In this document: one piece after another, positions 8,711 through 15,745 of the stretch | Layout of the letters: every line of letters starts with the position of its first letter | Position numbering within the stretch: position 1 is the stretch's first letter | From: Ardenticatena maritima | GTDB taxonomy: Bacteria > Chloroflexota > Anaerolineae > Ardenticatenales > Ardenticatenaceae | Reading direction: 5' to 3' | Length of the DNA: 64,000 nucleotides | NCBI RefSeq assembly: GCF_001306175.1 | Contig: NZ_LGKN01000004.1 | Span: 496,001-560,000 of the forward strand | Made by a program: the position numbers and the translations under genes | The notes under the pieces: model-generated | Database searches by the model: none | What the model was told of the DNA's origin: nothing | The model's input: only the letters and a program-made list of their open reading frames with translations

Positions 8711-10048
8711 TCAAGCGAGGATGCGCAGTTCAGCGTAGAGCCGCTCGATTTGCCGGGTAATGGCAGGCCAGCCAAACCGTTCAGCGCGTTTGACGCCGTT
8801 ACGCCCCATTTCGCGCCGACGCTCAACGTCGTTCAGCAATTCGAGGATACGGTCGGCGAGAATGTCGGGACGGCGCGGGGGAACAAGATACCCCGTCACG
8901 CCATCTTGGACGGTGTACGTCAAGCCGCCGACGTCGCTGGCAATCACCGGTGTGCCGCACGCCATGGCTTCCAGGGCAACCATGCCAAAGCTTTCGTAGT
9001 GGCTTGGCATGACAACCATTTCCGCCGCCGAGTAGAAGTAGGGCAAGGTCTCCTGGCTTTGCGCGCCCAAGAATGTGACCACGTCTTCAATGTCTAATTC
9101 GGCACGCAAGGCATGCAGGCGGCGCATTTCAGCCGTCAGTGCCTGCGCGGCGTCTTCGGCGCTCCCCCCGATAATGCTCAGGCAGAGCCGTTCACGCCAG
9201 GCGGGTTCACGGCGCACAACTTCGGCGATGGCTTCAATCAGGGCGTCAATCCCTTTCAGGGGGTCTATGCGCCCCACAAAGAGGATGAGTTTGTGGTCGT
9301 CGGGAATGCCAAGCAGGCGGCGCGCCTCACGCTTGGGAATCGGGTGGAACAAATCCAGGTCTACGCCGCACGGGATAACTTCAATCTTCGAGGGGTCGGC
9401 GGGGTAATGTTCCAGAATTTGGGCGCGGTCAATGGGGGTTGCGGCAACGAGACGGTCAACCGCGCGGGCAATCTGCGCTTCACTGCGGATGCGGATGTCG
9501 AGTTCGCGCTCGGCTTCACTGCGGGCGACTGCGTTCTTCATCACACCGAGCGTGTGGTACATGTGGGCGATGGGCGCGCCCCATGCTTCACGCAGGGCTT
9601 GCGCAACCAGACCGCTCAGCCAGTAATGGCTGTGAATGATGTCGTAGGTGTGTCCTTCAAGGGTGGCAAAGCGCAAGACGTTTTCGGTAAATTCCGGCAG
9701 GTAGTGATAGAGTTCGTTCTTGCCAATGTGGCGCACAGGACCGGCGACGATGTGAATCACGCGCACATTTTCGCTCATTTGGACAATCAGCGGGCGCGCC
9801 ATATTTTCAGCGTGGGTGAAAATATCCACTTGCCAGCCACGCGCTCCGAGCTGTCGGCTCAGTTCACGCACATAGACGTTCATGCCGCCGGTATTTTTGC
9901 CGCCGAGCATTGCCAGCGGGCATGTGTGCACACTCAGCATTGCGATGCGCCCGCGCGGCACAATGCGCCAGCGAATTTTCTCTTTTGGCGGAGATGAGGT
10001 TGGAAAAAGTTCCCCCACCTGATGACAACATTCTGTTTCGATGTGCAC
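8711..10048 (-). CDS. glycosyltransferase family 4 (MshA/sucrose-synthase-like)
   Basis: GT-B retaining glycosyltransferase transferring a sugar from a nucleotide-sugar donor. The N-terminal motif GGKNTGGMNVYVRELS is the acceptor-domain glycine loop found in MshA-like and sucrose-phosphate-synthase-like enzymes. The donor domain contains FVGRIDPLKGIDALIEA and the EX7E-type segment ESFGMVALEAMACGTPVIASDVGG. Start is GTG 10048 with AAGGAGGT at 7 bases. The 445-residue length is normal. The next gene upstream encodes a CelD-like acyltransferase 37 bases away, suggesting a shared role in glycoconjugate or compatible-solute synthesis. The exact acceptor cannot be read from sequence. Confidence 0.9.
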   Translation of the reverse strand: MHIETECCHQVGELFPTSSPPKEKIRWRIVPRGRIAMLSVHTCPLAMLGGKNTGGMNVYVRELSRQLGARGWQVDIFTHAENMARPLIVQMSENVRVIHIVAGPVRHIGKNELYHYLPEFTENVLRFATLEGHTYDIIHSHYWLSGLVAQALREAWGAPIAHMYHTLGVMKNAVARSEAERELDIRIRSEAQIARAVDRLVAATPIDRAQILEHYPADPSKIEVIPCGVDLDLFHPIPKREARRLLGIPDDHKLILFVGRIDPLKGIDALIEAIAEVVRREPAWRERLCLSIIGGSAEDAAQALTAEMRRLHALRAELDIEDVVTFLGAQSQETLPYFYSAAEMVVMPSHYESFGMVALEAMACGTPVIASDVGGLTYTVQDGVTGYLVPPRRPDILADRILELLNDVERRREMGRNGVKRAERFGWPAITRQIERLYAELRILA

Positions 10049-10085
10049 GATTGACCTCCTTGAGATGGCTCAATTCCTCGTCCGC

Positions 10086-11099
10086 CTAGGCGGTGCGGTG
10101 TGGCGGGATAAGGCGCATGTTGAACAGTGGGCAGGAGCGTGCGCCAAATTCATACTTGTAGGCTTCATCGCCACGGAGAAAATCAAACTCACGGCGTCCA
10201 AGCCGGATGGCGTGTTCAATCAAATAGCCCAGCAAAACCCAGCCGGGGCTGAAGGCGTCAAACGCCGGGTCAAAGCCGGAATTGTAGAGCAAAAAGCGTT
10301 CGCCGTCGTCGAAGAACATGAACGTGGCAGCGGGAGCGCCATTGACGAGCAAAAACGCCAGTTTCAGCCAGCCGGCGCGGCTCATTTCGACAGCCATTGC
10401 CTCGAAGAAGGCGCGGCGCGTCGGTGTCCAGAAAGCGGCTTTTTCAGGCGAACTTTGTTCATGTAAGTGGAAGAAGCGCGGCAAATCTTCGGCAATAGCG
10501 GTTGGGTGGGCGACGATGTACCACGATGTCAACGCGTCGCGCCCGGCTTTGCGCAATTTGCGCCGCAATTCGTGGCGGGCTTTGGACGGCAGCGCCGCCT
10601 GATAGGCTTCCCACGAGGCGGGCAAGGCAATCACCGGGCAGACGGTTTCTTGCTGATGGGTGAGGGCGATGTGATGCGCTGATGCGTGCTCCGGAAGCAG
10701 GCGCACGGTGGGTGAATCGGCGCGCAGGCTGTGCAGGTCAAGCGTGCATTCGCACTGCTCGCCCAGCCAGGTGTCGAGCACGGCTTCCCACAGGTGGGAT
10801 TCGTAGCCAGGACGCGCCAAAACGTCCAGATAATCGGTCAGGTCAATACCGCCCACCAACCGCAGCAGCGGCGTTTTTCCTTCGCGTGTGATGTAGAAGG
10901 GCGCCAGCCCAACCAGCGTCTCGCCGTCGTAGAGCGCGAGTGCGCGCAGGCTCCCTTCGCGCCCAAAGTGTTGCCACCAAGTGAGTTGCCACTGGGGCGA
11001 TTGAAAGACGGTTGCCCAGGAGCAGGCATGAAAAAGCGCCTCCCATGAGGGGCGCAGCTTGGCAAACTCTGCCGTGGATGTGATCAGGTGCGGGCGCAT
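10086..11099 (-). CDS. GNAT-superfamily acetyltransferase, CelD/BcsL type
   Basis: Acyltransferase-like protein of the FemAB/CelD class (Acetyltransf_6 type). The pattern is an N-terminal half with SPQWQLTWWQHFG, then the second GNAT unit with LPSKARHELRRKLRKAG and VNGAPAATFMFFDDGERFLLYNSGFDPAF. The end, RREFDFLRGDEAYKYEFG, is typical of this family. I choose ATG 11099 over an earlier in-frame TTG because GGAGGG lies upstream of it. The product is 337 residues. The gene lies just upstream of the glycosyltransferase gene and is probably co-transcribed with it. Substrate unknown; a role in exopolysaccharide or surface modification is an inference from family and context. Confidence 0.85.
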   Translation of the reverse strand: MRPHLITSTAEFAKLRPSWEALFHACSWATVFQSPQWQLTWWQHFGREGSLRALALYDGETLVGLAPFYITREGKTPLLRLVGGIDLTDYLDVLARPGYESHLWEAVLDTWLGEQCECTLDLHSLRADSPTVRLLPEHASAHHIALTHQQETVCPVIALPASWEAYQAALPSKARHELRRKLRKAGRDALTSWYIVAHPTAIAEDLPRFFHLHEQSSPEKAAFWTPTRRAFFEAMAVEMSRAGWLKLAFLLVNGAPAATFMFFDDGERFLLYNSGFDPAFDAFSPGWVLLGYLIEHAIRLGRREFDFLRGDEAYKYEFGARSCPLFNMRLIPPHRTA

Positions 11100-11121
11100 A
11101 GCACGCCCTCCGTACAGATGC

Positions 11122-11151
11122 AACAAGAAAATGCCCGGCGAGAACGCCGGA
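11122..11151 (-). terminator. terminator after the Rrf2 gene
   Basis: The stem CCGGCG/CGCCGG with a 4-base loop (11134-11151) is followed on the minus strand by CATTTTCTTGTT. It lies about 100 bases 3' of the Rrf2 stop and just before the acetyltransferase gene. The stretch 11152-11248 shows no other feature. Confidence 0.6.
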
Positions 11152-11248
11152 CGCTGGAATCAGCAAAGTGGATCGTCTGCTGGAACATGCCGCTCATCCT
11201 TCAAGTTGCCTGGGTTGTATTGACGCCAACTTGGGCGATTTTCTTACA

Positions 11249-11689
11249 CTAAATGAAGTAAATGAGTTGCTCTGTGCGTGGTTGTGATTGTTCAACCAGG
11301 TGCGCCAACGTTGTTGAATACAGCACTTCGTCGGTGACGTGTTTCAGTTCGCGCCAAACACGCCGAATGGTGCATGATTCAAGCAACATACAGTCCGAAA
11401 AATCAGGGTTGACGCATTCCATGGGCTCGAACGTGCCTTCCAACACAGCAAGGACTTCGCCAAGGTTGATTTCTTCGGGTGCGCGCGCCAGCATATGCCC
11501 GCCGGCCGGCCCGCGGATACTGCGTATCAGCCCCGCGCGGCGCAAAAGCAGCAAAATCTGGTCCAGATAGTTTTCGGGCACATGCTGGGCGGCGGCAATC
11601 ACCGCGCTGGGCACAGGCCCTTCGCCATAGCGTTGGGCTAATTCCAGCAACGCACGAATACCGTATTCCCCTTTAGTTGTAATACGCAT
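11249..11689 (-). CDS. Rrf2-family transcriptional regulator with three cysteines
   Basis: Winged-helix regulator of the Rrf2 family (IscR, NsrR, CymR relatives). The N-terminus MRITTKGEYGIRALLELA is the family signature, so I start at ATG 11689 (GGAG upstream) rather than at an earlier in-frame start. The wing and dimer helix follow (IRGPAGGHMLARAP). Cysteines in CVNPDFSDC...ESC (spacing C-x7-C-x5-C) could bind an Fe-S cluster, as IscR and NsrR do with similar spacing. This suggests sensing of redox state, NO or iron-sulfur status. The gene is divergent from a dehydrogenase-like gene and both promoters lie in the 224-base gap. 146 residues. Confidence 0.9.
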   Translation of the reverse strand: MRITTKGEYGIRALLELAQRYGEGPVPSAVIAAAQHVPENYLDQILLLLRRAGLIRSIRGPAGGHMLARAPEEINLGEVLAVLEGTFEPMECVNPDFSDCMLLESCTIRRVWRELKHVTDEVLYSTTLAHLVEQSQPRTEQLIYFI

Positions 11690-11735
11690 GGGGCGCACTC
11701 CATTTGCTTTGGCGCTTTGATTGTTAGGTGATGAA

Positions 11736-11764
11736 AGCATAGCAAACGGGGGACACCCTGTCAA
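11736..11764 (-). promoter_or_regulatory. promoter of the Rrf2 gene
   Basis: -35 TTGACA (11764-11759), 17-bp spacer, -10 TATGCT (11741-11736). A near-consensus site. Confidence 0.75.
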
Positions 11765-11779
11765 AGAAGCGCGGCAAAA

Positions 11780-11794
11780 GTACAAATTTGATAC
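11780..11794. promoter_or_regulatory. dyad upstream of the Rrf2 promoter
   Basis: GTACAAATTTGATAC has a perfect CAAATTTG core. It sits 15 bases beyond the -35 box of the Rrf2 promoter, between two divergent promoters. It is a candidate operator, not proven. Confidence 0.4.
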
Positions 11795-11832
11795 TACCTT
11801 GCTTCATTGAAAAACGCGCGTCGCGAGCAAGG

Positions 11833-11861
11833 TTGAAGATGTTTTGTTTTCTGTGTATCTT
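11833..11861 (+). promoter_or_regulatory. likely promoter of the saccharopine-dehydrogenase-like gene
   Basis: -35 TTGAAG (11833-11838), 17-bp spacer, -10 TATCTT (11856-11861), 52 bases before the start codon. Confidence 0.5.
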
Positions 11862-11913
11862 GGCATACAGTTGTCGTGTCTTTTGATGAGAAACACGTGC
11901 GGAGGAAGCGGCG

Positions 11914-12984
11914 ATGCAACCAGGCACATGGATGGTTTACGGCGCGTATGGGTACACGGGACGTTTGATTGTTGCCGAAGCAGTTTCGCGAGGCTACCGC
12001 CCGATTGTGGCGGGGCGCAACGCGGAGCAGGTCGAATCTGTGGCGCAAGCCTACAATCTTGAGGCGCGTGTCGTCTCGCTGGACGATGCGGGGGCTTTGC
12101 GGCACGCTCTGCGCGATGTGGATGTAGTTGTGCACGCGGCTGGGCCATTTGTGCGAACGGCTATGCCGATGGTTGAAGCCTGTTTGGCGACCCAAACGCA
12201 CTATGTGGATATCACGGGCGAAATCAGCGTCTTTGAGCAAATCTTTGCCCGCGATGAGGAAGCGCGTCAAGCCGGTGTGGCGCTGTTGCCGGGAAGCGGC
12301 TTTGATGTCGTGCCGTCTGATTGTTTGGCGGCCTATGTGGCCAGCAAAATCGAACAACCGATAGCGCTCGAAATCGGTATCGCGGCGCTGAGCCGCACCA
12401 GCCCAGGCACGGCGCAGACGATGATTGAGCATGTGCCACAAGGCAACCTTGTGCGGCGTGATGGTGTGTTGGTGCGTGTTCCTTTTGGAACGCTGACGCG
12501 TACCATTCACTTTTCAGATAAACCGCGCCAGGCGGTTGCTATTCCATGGGGGGATTTGGCTACCGCCTATCGCTCCACTGGCATTCCCAACATTACCACC
12601 TACATGGCGTTTCCGCCGGCGATGATTCGCCAAATGCGGTTTCTCTCGTGGTTGGCGCCGCTGTTTCGTATCGGCGCTGTGCGTCGTGCCGTGCAAGCCT
12701 GGATTCGTCGCAGCGTCAAAGGACCCGATGAGCAGTTGTTGGCGCGGGGGCGTTCCTATTTGTGGGCGCAGGTACGCAACGCGGCAGGTGAAACCGCCGA
12801 AGCCTGGTTGGAAACTTGCGAGGGCTACCGCTTTACGGCGTTGGCGGTGGTAGCTGTTGTCGAGCGGTTGGCGGAGACGACGGTGCAGGGCGCATTGACG
12901 CCGGCGCAAGCCTTTGGGGCTGATTTTGTACTTGAAATTGATGAAACGCGGCGTTTTGATCAAATAGAACGTACCAAAAGTTGA
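11914..12984 (+). CDS. saccharopine dehydrogenase-like / trans-acting enoyl reductase-like protein
   Basis: NAD(P)-dependent oxidoreductase of the saccharopine-dehydrogenase NADP-binding family. The Rossmann glycine pattern is YGAYGYTGRL at residues 9-18. VAGRN follows strand 2 and VVHAAGPF strand 4, then THYVDITGE and LLPGSGFDVVPSD, all typical of this family, whose members also include mycobacterial trans-acting enoyl reductases. GGAGGAAG precedes ATG 11914. 356 residues. The substrate cannot be told: true saccharopine dehydrogenases are usually in lysine pathways, and no lysine gene is nearby. The gene is divergent from Rrf2, so redox control is possible. Confidence 0.8.
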   Translation: MQPGTWMVYGAYGYTGRLIVAEAVSRGYRPIVAGRNAEQVESVAQAYNLEARVVSLDDAGALRHALRDVDVVVHAAGPFVRTAMPMVEACLATQTHYVDITGEISVFEQIFARDEEARQAGVALLPGSGFDVVPSDCLAAYVASKIEQPIALEIGIAALSRTSPGTAQTMIEHVPQGNLVRRDGVLVRVPFGTLTRTIHFSDKPRQAVAIPWGDLATAYRSTGIPNITTYMAFPPAMIRQMRFLSWLAPLFRIGAVRRAVQAWIRRSVKGPDEQLLARGRSYLWAQVRNAAGETAEAWLETCEGYRFTALAVVAVVERLAETTVQGALTPAQAFGADFVLEIDETRRFDQIERTKS

Positions 12985-13005
12985 ATAAGTAGGAGAAAGG
13001 TCGTA

Positions 13006-13033
13006 TTGAAGGTGGCATAAAATCCTCTATGAT
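13006..13033 (+). promoter_or_regulatory. promoter of the receiver/GGDEF-like gene
   Basis: -35 TTGAAG (13006-13011), 16-bp spacer, -10 TATGAT (13028-13033). An in-frame ATG at 13029 lies inside the -10 box and cannot be the start, which supports ATG 13080. Confidence 0.7.
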
Positions 13034-13079
13034 ACAGGGCAGGTTGAGAGAACTGGCAAGCGCAGATAGGGGAAAAACC

Positions 13080-14012
13080 ATGTTCGCTACCTTGAAGATT
13101 TTACTTCTCGAGACGGATGTTGTTTCGAGAGTGCATATTCGCAATGCGATTGAAGAACTTGGGCATGAAGTCCTGGAAGCCGGCGATACCGAAACGGCGA
13201 TGGATATGATTTTCAATCAGCGTCCGCACATTCTCATTGTGGATTGGACGCTTGAAGAGATGTCAGGCGTGGACTTCGTTCAGCGCTTGAAAGAACGCCA
13301 CCCGCCACAAATGCCTTACGTGATTCTGTTGACCGCGCAGCAATCTGTTCCCATCGTTCCCGAAACCTTGGGCGTGGATGATTTCCTCACAAAACCTTTT
13401 CGCTTGCCGGATTTGATTGCTCGGATTGCGGTTGCAGCGCATGCTTTGCGGTTGCGCAATGAATTAGACCAGGTGCGGCGGCGTATTGAACAGGCGGCAT
13501 TGCTCGAACAGTCCAGTCGGGCGTTCAACCGTCGCGCCATTTACCAGTGGTTGAAGCGTGAATTTGCGCGTTCGCATCGCCAGGAATCGGCGCTCAGTGT
13601 TCTTCTGGTTGGGTTTGCCGAGCCGGATGAATGGAACTCGTTGGCAAACGCAGACCAGCAAGCATTTTTAGAGCATCTGTTGCGCATGTGGACGCTCAGT
13701 GTTCGTGGGTACGATAGTATTGGCAAGTGGGATGATGCGCATTATTTGTTTGTTTTGCCCGGCACGACGTTAGAACAGGCGCTTGTTGTCGCGCATCGGC
13801 TCAAAGAGGTCACCGACAGCATGACGTGGACAGCCAGGGATGGGCGTCTGTTTCGCCCCAAATTTGTTTGTGCGGTCGCCACTGTTCCTGAAATGGCATT
13901 CTCTTCTGTGGATGGAATGATGGAAGCCGTCGAGCGTTTGCTCACGTTGAAAGATGCGCCCCCGGTGGAAGAACGCATTTACGTTGTAGCGCCTTCAAAT
14001 TCCACTGTTTGA
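13080..14012 (+). CDS. response regulator with receiver domain and degenerate GGDEF-like output domain
   Basis: Signal-transduction protein of 310 residues. The receiver (residues 5-120) has the phospho-acceptor D55 in ILIVDWTL, T85 in VILLTAQ and K105 in DFLTKPF, so it looks phosphorylatable. The second domain (about 140-300) follows the GGDEF fold pattern (FNRRAIYQWLKREF early, LSVLLVGF strand), but where GGDEF should lie it reads GKWDDAHYLFVLPG. Diguanylate cyclase activity is therefore unlikely; it may be a GTP sensor or interaction module. GGGGAAAA precedes ATG 13080. No histidine kinase is adjacent, so it is an orphan regulator. Confidence 0.85.
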   Translation: MFATLKILLLETDVVSRVHIRNAIEELGHEVLEAGDTETAMDMIFNQRPHILIVDWTLEEMSGVDFVQRLKERHPPQMPYVILLTAQQSVPIVPETLGVDDFLTKPFRLPDLIARIAVAAHALRLRNELDQVRRRIEQAALLEQSSRAFNRRAIYQWLKREFARSHRQESALSVLLVGFAEPDEWNSLANADQQAFLEHLLRMWTLSVRGYDSIGKWDDAHYLFVLPGTTLEQALVVAHRLKEVTDSMTWTARDGRLFRPKFVCAVATVPEMAFSSVDGMMEAVERLLTLKDAPPVEERIYVVAPSNSTV

Positions 14013-14054
14013 GGATTGCTTCATAAACAACTGATTTGGCATTGAAACAAAGCA

Positions 14055-14083
14055 AAAACCCCCACCAGATTGGTGGGGGTTTT
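14055..14083. terminator. bidirectional terminator
   Basis: A perfect 13-bp stem (AAAACCCCCACCA, 14055-14067, with its complement 14071-14083, loop GAT) has A/T ends on both sides. It serves the response-regulator gene (+) and the tRNA-Met transcript (-). Confidence 0.9.
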
Positions 14084-14087
14084 CGTG

Positions 14088-14160
14088 TGCCGGCGGTAGG
14101 ACTCGAACCTACAACCCAGGGCTTATGAGTCCCTTGCTCTGCCAATTGAGCTACGCCGGC
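14088..14160 (-). tRNA. tRNA-Met (CAT), elongator type
   Basis: 73-nt cloverleaf. Acceptor stem GCCGGCG/CGCCGGC, D stem GCTC/GAGC, anticodon loop CTCATAA, T arm GTAGG TTCGAGT CCTAC, discriminator A. The last anticodon-stem pair is an A-G mismatch (AGGGA/GCCCT). All acceptor pairs are Watson-Crick, which marks the elongator type; a tRNA-Ile with modified CAT cannot be fully excluded. The CCA end is not encoded. Confidence 0.9.
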
Positions 14161-14190
14161 AAAAAAACAACCGGTTGAAAACCGGTTAAG

Positions 14191-14262
<72 letters not shown>

Positions 14263-14275
14263 TTGACGGTTGAGA

Positions 14276-14303
14276 AGTATATGCAGAGATGTGATTTTGT
14301 CAA
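14276..14303 (-). promoter_or_regulatory. promoter of the tRNA-fMet/tRNA-Met unit
   Basis: -35 TTGACA (14303-14298), 16-bp spacer, -10 TATACT (14281-14276), just upstream of the initiator tRNA. Confidence 0.8.
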
Positions 14304-14345
14304 ATCAGTGTTGTTGTGGAGACACTTACTCTCCTTCTGCATGGA

Positions 14346-14374
14346 TTGACCCGACTTCATCTTGAAGGTAGAAT
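14346..14374 (+). promoter_or_regulatory. promoter of the 87-residue acidic-tail gene
   Basis: -35 TTGACC (14346-14351), 17-bp spacer, -10 TAGAAT (14369-14374), 32 bases before the ATG. Confidence 0.75.
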
Positions 14375-14405
14375 GCGGTGGAGTTTGAGAGAAGGAGGCA
14401 GGAGA

Positions 14406-14669
14406 ATGAGTGAGCCGATTGAAATTACGATTAACCGTGCAACGAAGACCATGGTCTTCCCCGCCGGTGAGGCTGAGCGTATCAAGGAAATTGCCGGAGG
14501 GCGCGTTCGTAAAGTTGGTGCACTGACGAATGCCGGCGGTACGAACCGCTACGTGGCCGGCGGTGATTTGGATGAGTTGGCGGAGCTCTTGCGCGCGGCT
14601 GGCTATGTAGTCAACCTGGTTGGACAGCCGCTGGAATACGAAGAGGACGACGAGGACGATTGGTTCTGA
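14406..14669 (+). CDS. small unknown protein with acidic C-terminal tail
   Basis: 87 residues, not recognised. ATG 14406 has GGAGGCAGGAGA upstream, and the gene has its own good promoter and its own terminator, so it is surely real. The N-terminal half is short beta-like segments (IEITINRATKTMVF), the middle is Gly/Ala-rich (GALTNAGGTNRYVAGGD), then a helix DELAELLRAAGYVVNLV, and the end is acidic, EYEEDDEDDWF. There are no cysteines and no membrane segment. It lies between tRNA-fMet and a YitT-like membrane gene with no functional link evident. Confidence 0.75.
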   Translation: MSEPIEITINRATKTMVFPAGEAERIKEIAGGRVRKVGALTNAGGTNRYVAGGDLDELAELLRAAGYVVNLVGQPLEYEEDDEDDWF

Positions 14670-14718
14670 CGACAATGGGGATGGTCTCATAAAAGCCATT
14701 GGTGGCTTGTTCAACATG

Positions 14719-14743
14719 AAGCGCGGAAGCCCCGCGCTTTTTG
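14719..14743 (+). terminator. terminator of the 87-residue gene
   Basis: 8-bp stem AAGCGCGG/CCGCGCTT with a 5-base loop, followed by TTTTG. It lies 50 bases after the stop and 17 bases before the next start. Confidence 0.75.
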
Positions 14744-14759
14744 CTTGCGGGAGGAGGGT

Positions 14760-15683
14760 ATGCAAACTTTGTTCTTGCGGCGTTTACGCGCCCATTTAAC
14801 GCTGGAACGCCTGTATGAGCTTTTTGTGCAAATTGTGCTTATTGTTGCCGGTGCGTTCATTGCCGCGTTTGGCTATGTCGCCTTTCAAATGCCCTTCGAC
14901 TTAGCGGCGGGGGGCGTCAGTGGGATTGCCATTCTCGTCAATCACTTCACCGGCTTCCCCAACGGGCTTTTTTACATGCTGGTGAATATCCCGCTTTTTG
15001 CCTTGGGGTTTCGCCATTTGGGCGGACGGCAATTTTTGTGGAAAACCATTCTCGCGGTCATTCTCTTTTCTTCGGCGATTGACCTGCTGAGCTTTTGGCT
15101 TCCTCGCCTCATTGACCCGTTCCCCCTGGCGCGTGATATGCTGCTCAACGCCCTTTACGCAGGTGTGATGGGCGGCATTGGCGGCGGCTTGATCTACCGT
15201 GCGGGGGGCACGATTGGCGGCACAGCAATTTTGGGGCGTATCATCCAGAAAAAGACCGGCTTCCCGCTGAGTCAGGTCTATTTTTACAGCGACGGGCTGA
15301 TTATCCTCAGCGCTGGTTTTGTCTTTGGCTGGGAGCTCTCGTTGTACGCTTTTCTGACGCTCTTTCTGGGGGGAATTGTCTCCGACTATGTGCTTGAAGG
15401 ACCGAGCTCGATTCGTTCGGTGCTGATTGTGACCGACAATCCGCAGCCCCTGGCAAAAGCCCTCATCGAAGAAACCGGGCACGGCGTGACGGCGTGGCAA
15501 GTAGTTGGCGGCTACACCGGTGAAACCCATACCATGCTCTGGTGTACGATCAACCGCCCACAGGTGCAAACCGTCAAGCGGGTGGTGGCGGAAATTGACC
15601 CGCGTGCGTTCATGGTCATTGCACAGGGGCATCAGGCGTTGGGATACGGGTTTGACCCGTTGCGCAAACCGATTGCCGAGTAA
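14760..15683 (+). CDS. YitT-family membrane protein (DUF161 plus DUF2179)
   Basis: Integral membrane protein of unknown transport role. Five to six hydrophobic helices (from VQIVLIVAGAFIAAFGYVAF onward) include the conserved LAAGGVSGIAILV and GGTIGGTAILGRII loops of YitT proteins. A cytosolic DUF2179-type domain (about residues 215-305) follows, with SVLIVTDNPQPLAKAL and a C-terminal AFMVIAQGHQALGYGFDPL. GGGAGGAGG precedes ATG 14760; an upstream in-frame TTG overlaps that ribosome site and is rejected. 307 residues. It is followed by a perfect terminator. Confidence 0.9.
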   Translation: MQTLFLRRLRAHLTLERLYELFVQIVLIVAGAFIAAFGYVAFQMPFDLAAGGVSGIAILVNHFTGFPNGLFYMLVNIPLFALGFRHLGGRQFLWKTILAVILFSSAIDLLSFWLPRLIDPFPLARDMLLNALYAGVMGGIGGGLIYRAGGTIGGTAILGRIIQKKTGFPLSQVYFYSDGLIILSAGFVFGWELSLYAFLTLFLGGIVSDYVLEGPSSIRSVLIVTDNPQPLAKALIEETGHGVTAWQVVGGYTGETHTMLWCTINRPQVQTVKRVVAEIDPRAFMVIAQGHQALGYGFDPLRKPIAE

Positions 15684-15689
15684 GCGCGA

Positions 15690-15720
15690 AAAACGGGCGC
15701 TCAGCGTGAGCGCCCGTTTT
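15690..15720. terminator. bidirectional terminator
   Basis: A perfect 14-bp stem AAAACGGGCGCTCA (15690-15703) with its complement 15707-15720 and loop GCG. It separates the YitT-like gene (+) from the secreted hydrolase gene (-). Confidence 0.92.
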
Positions 15721-15745
15721 CGTATGCAACCGAGCCCGTATGTGC

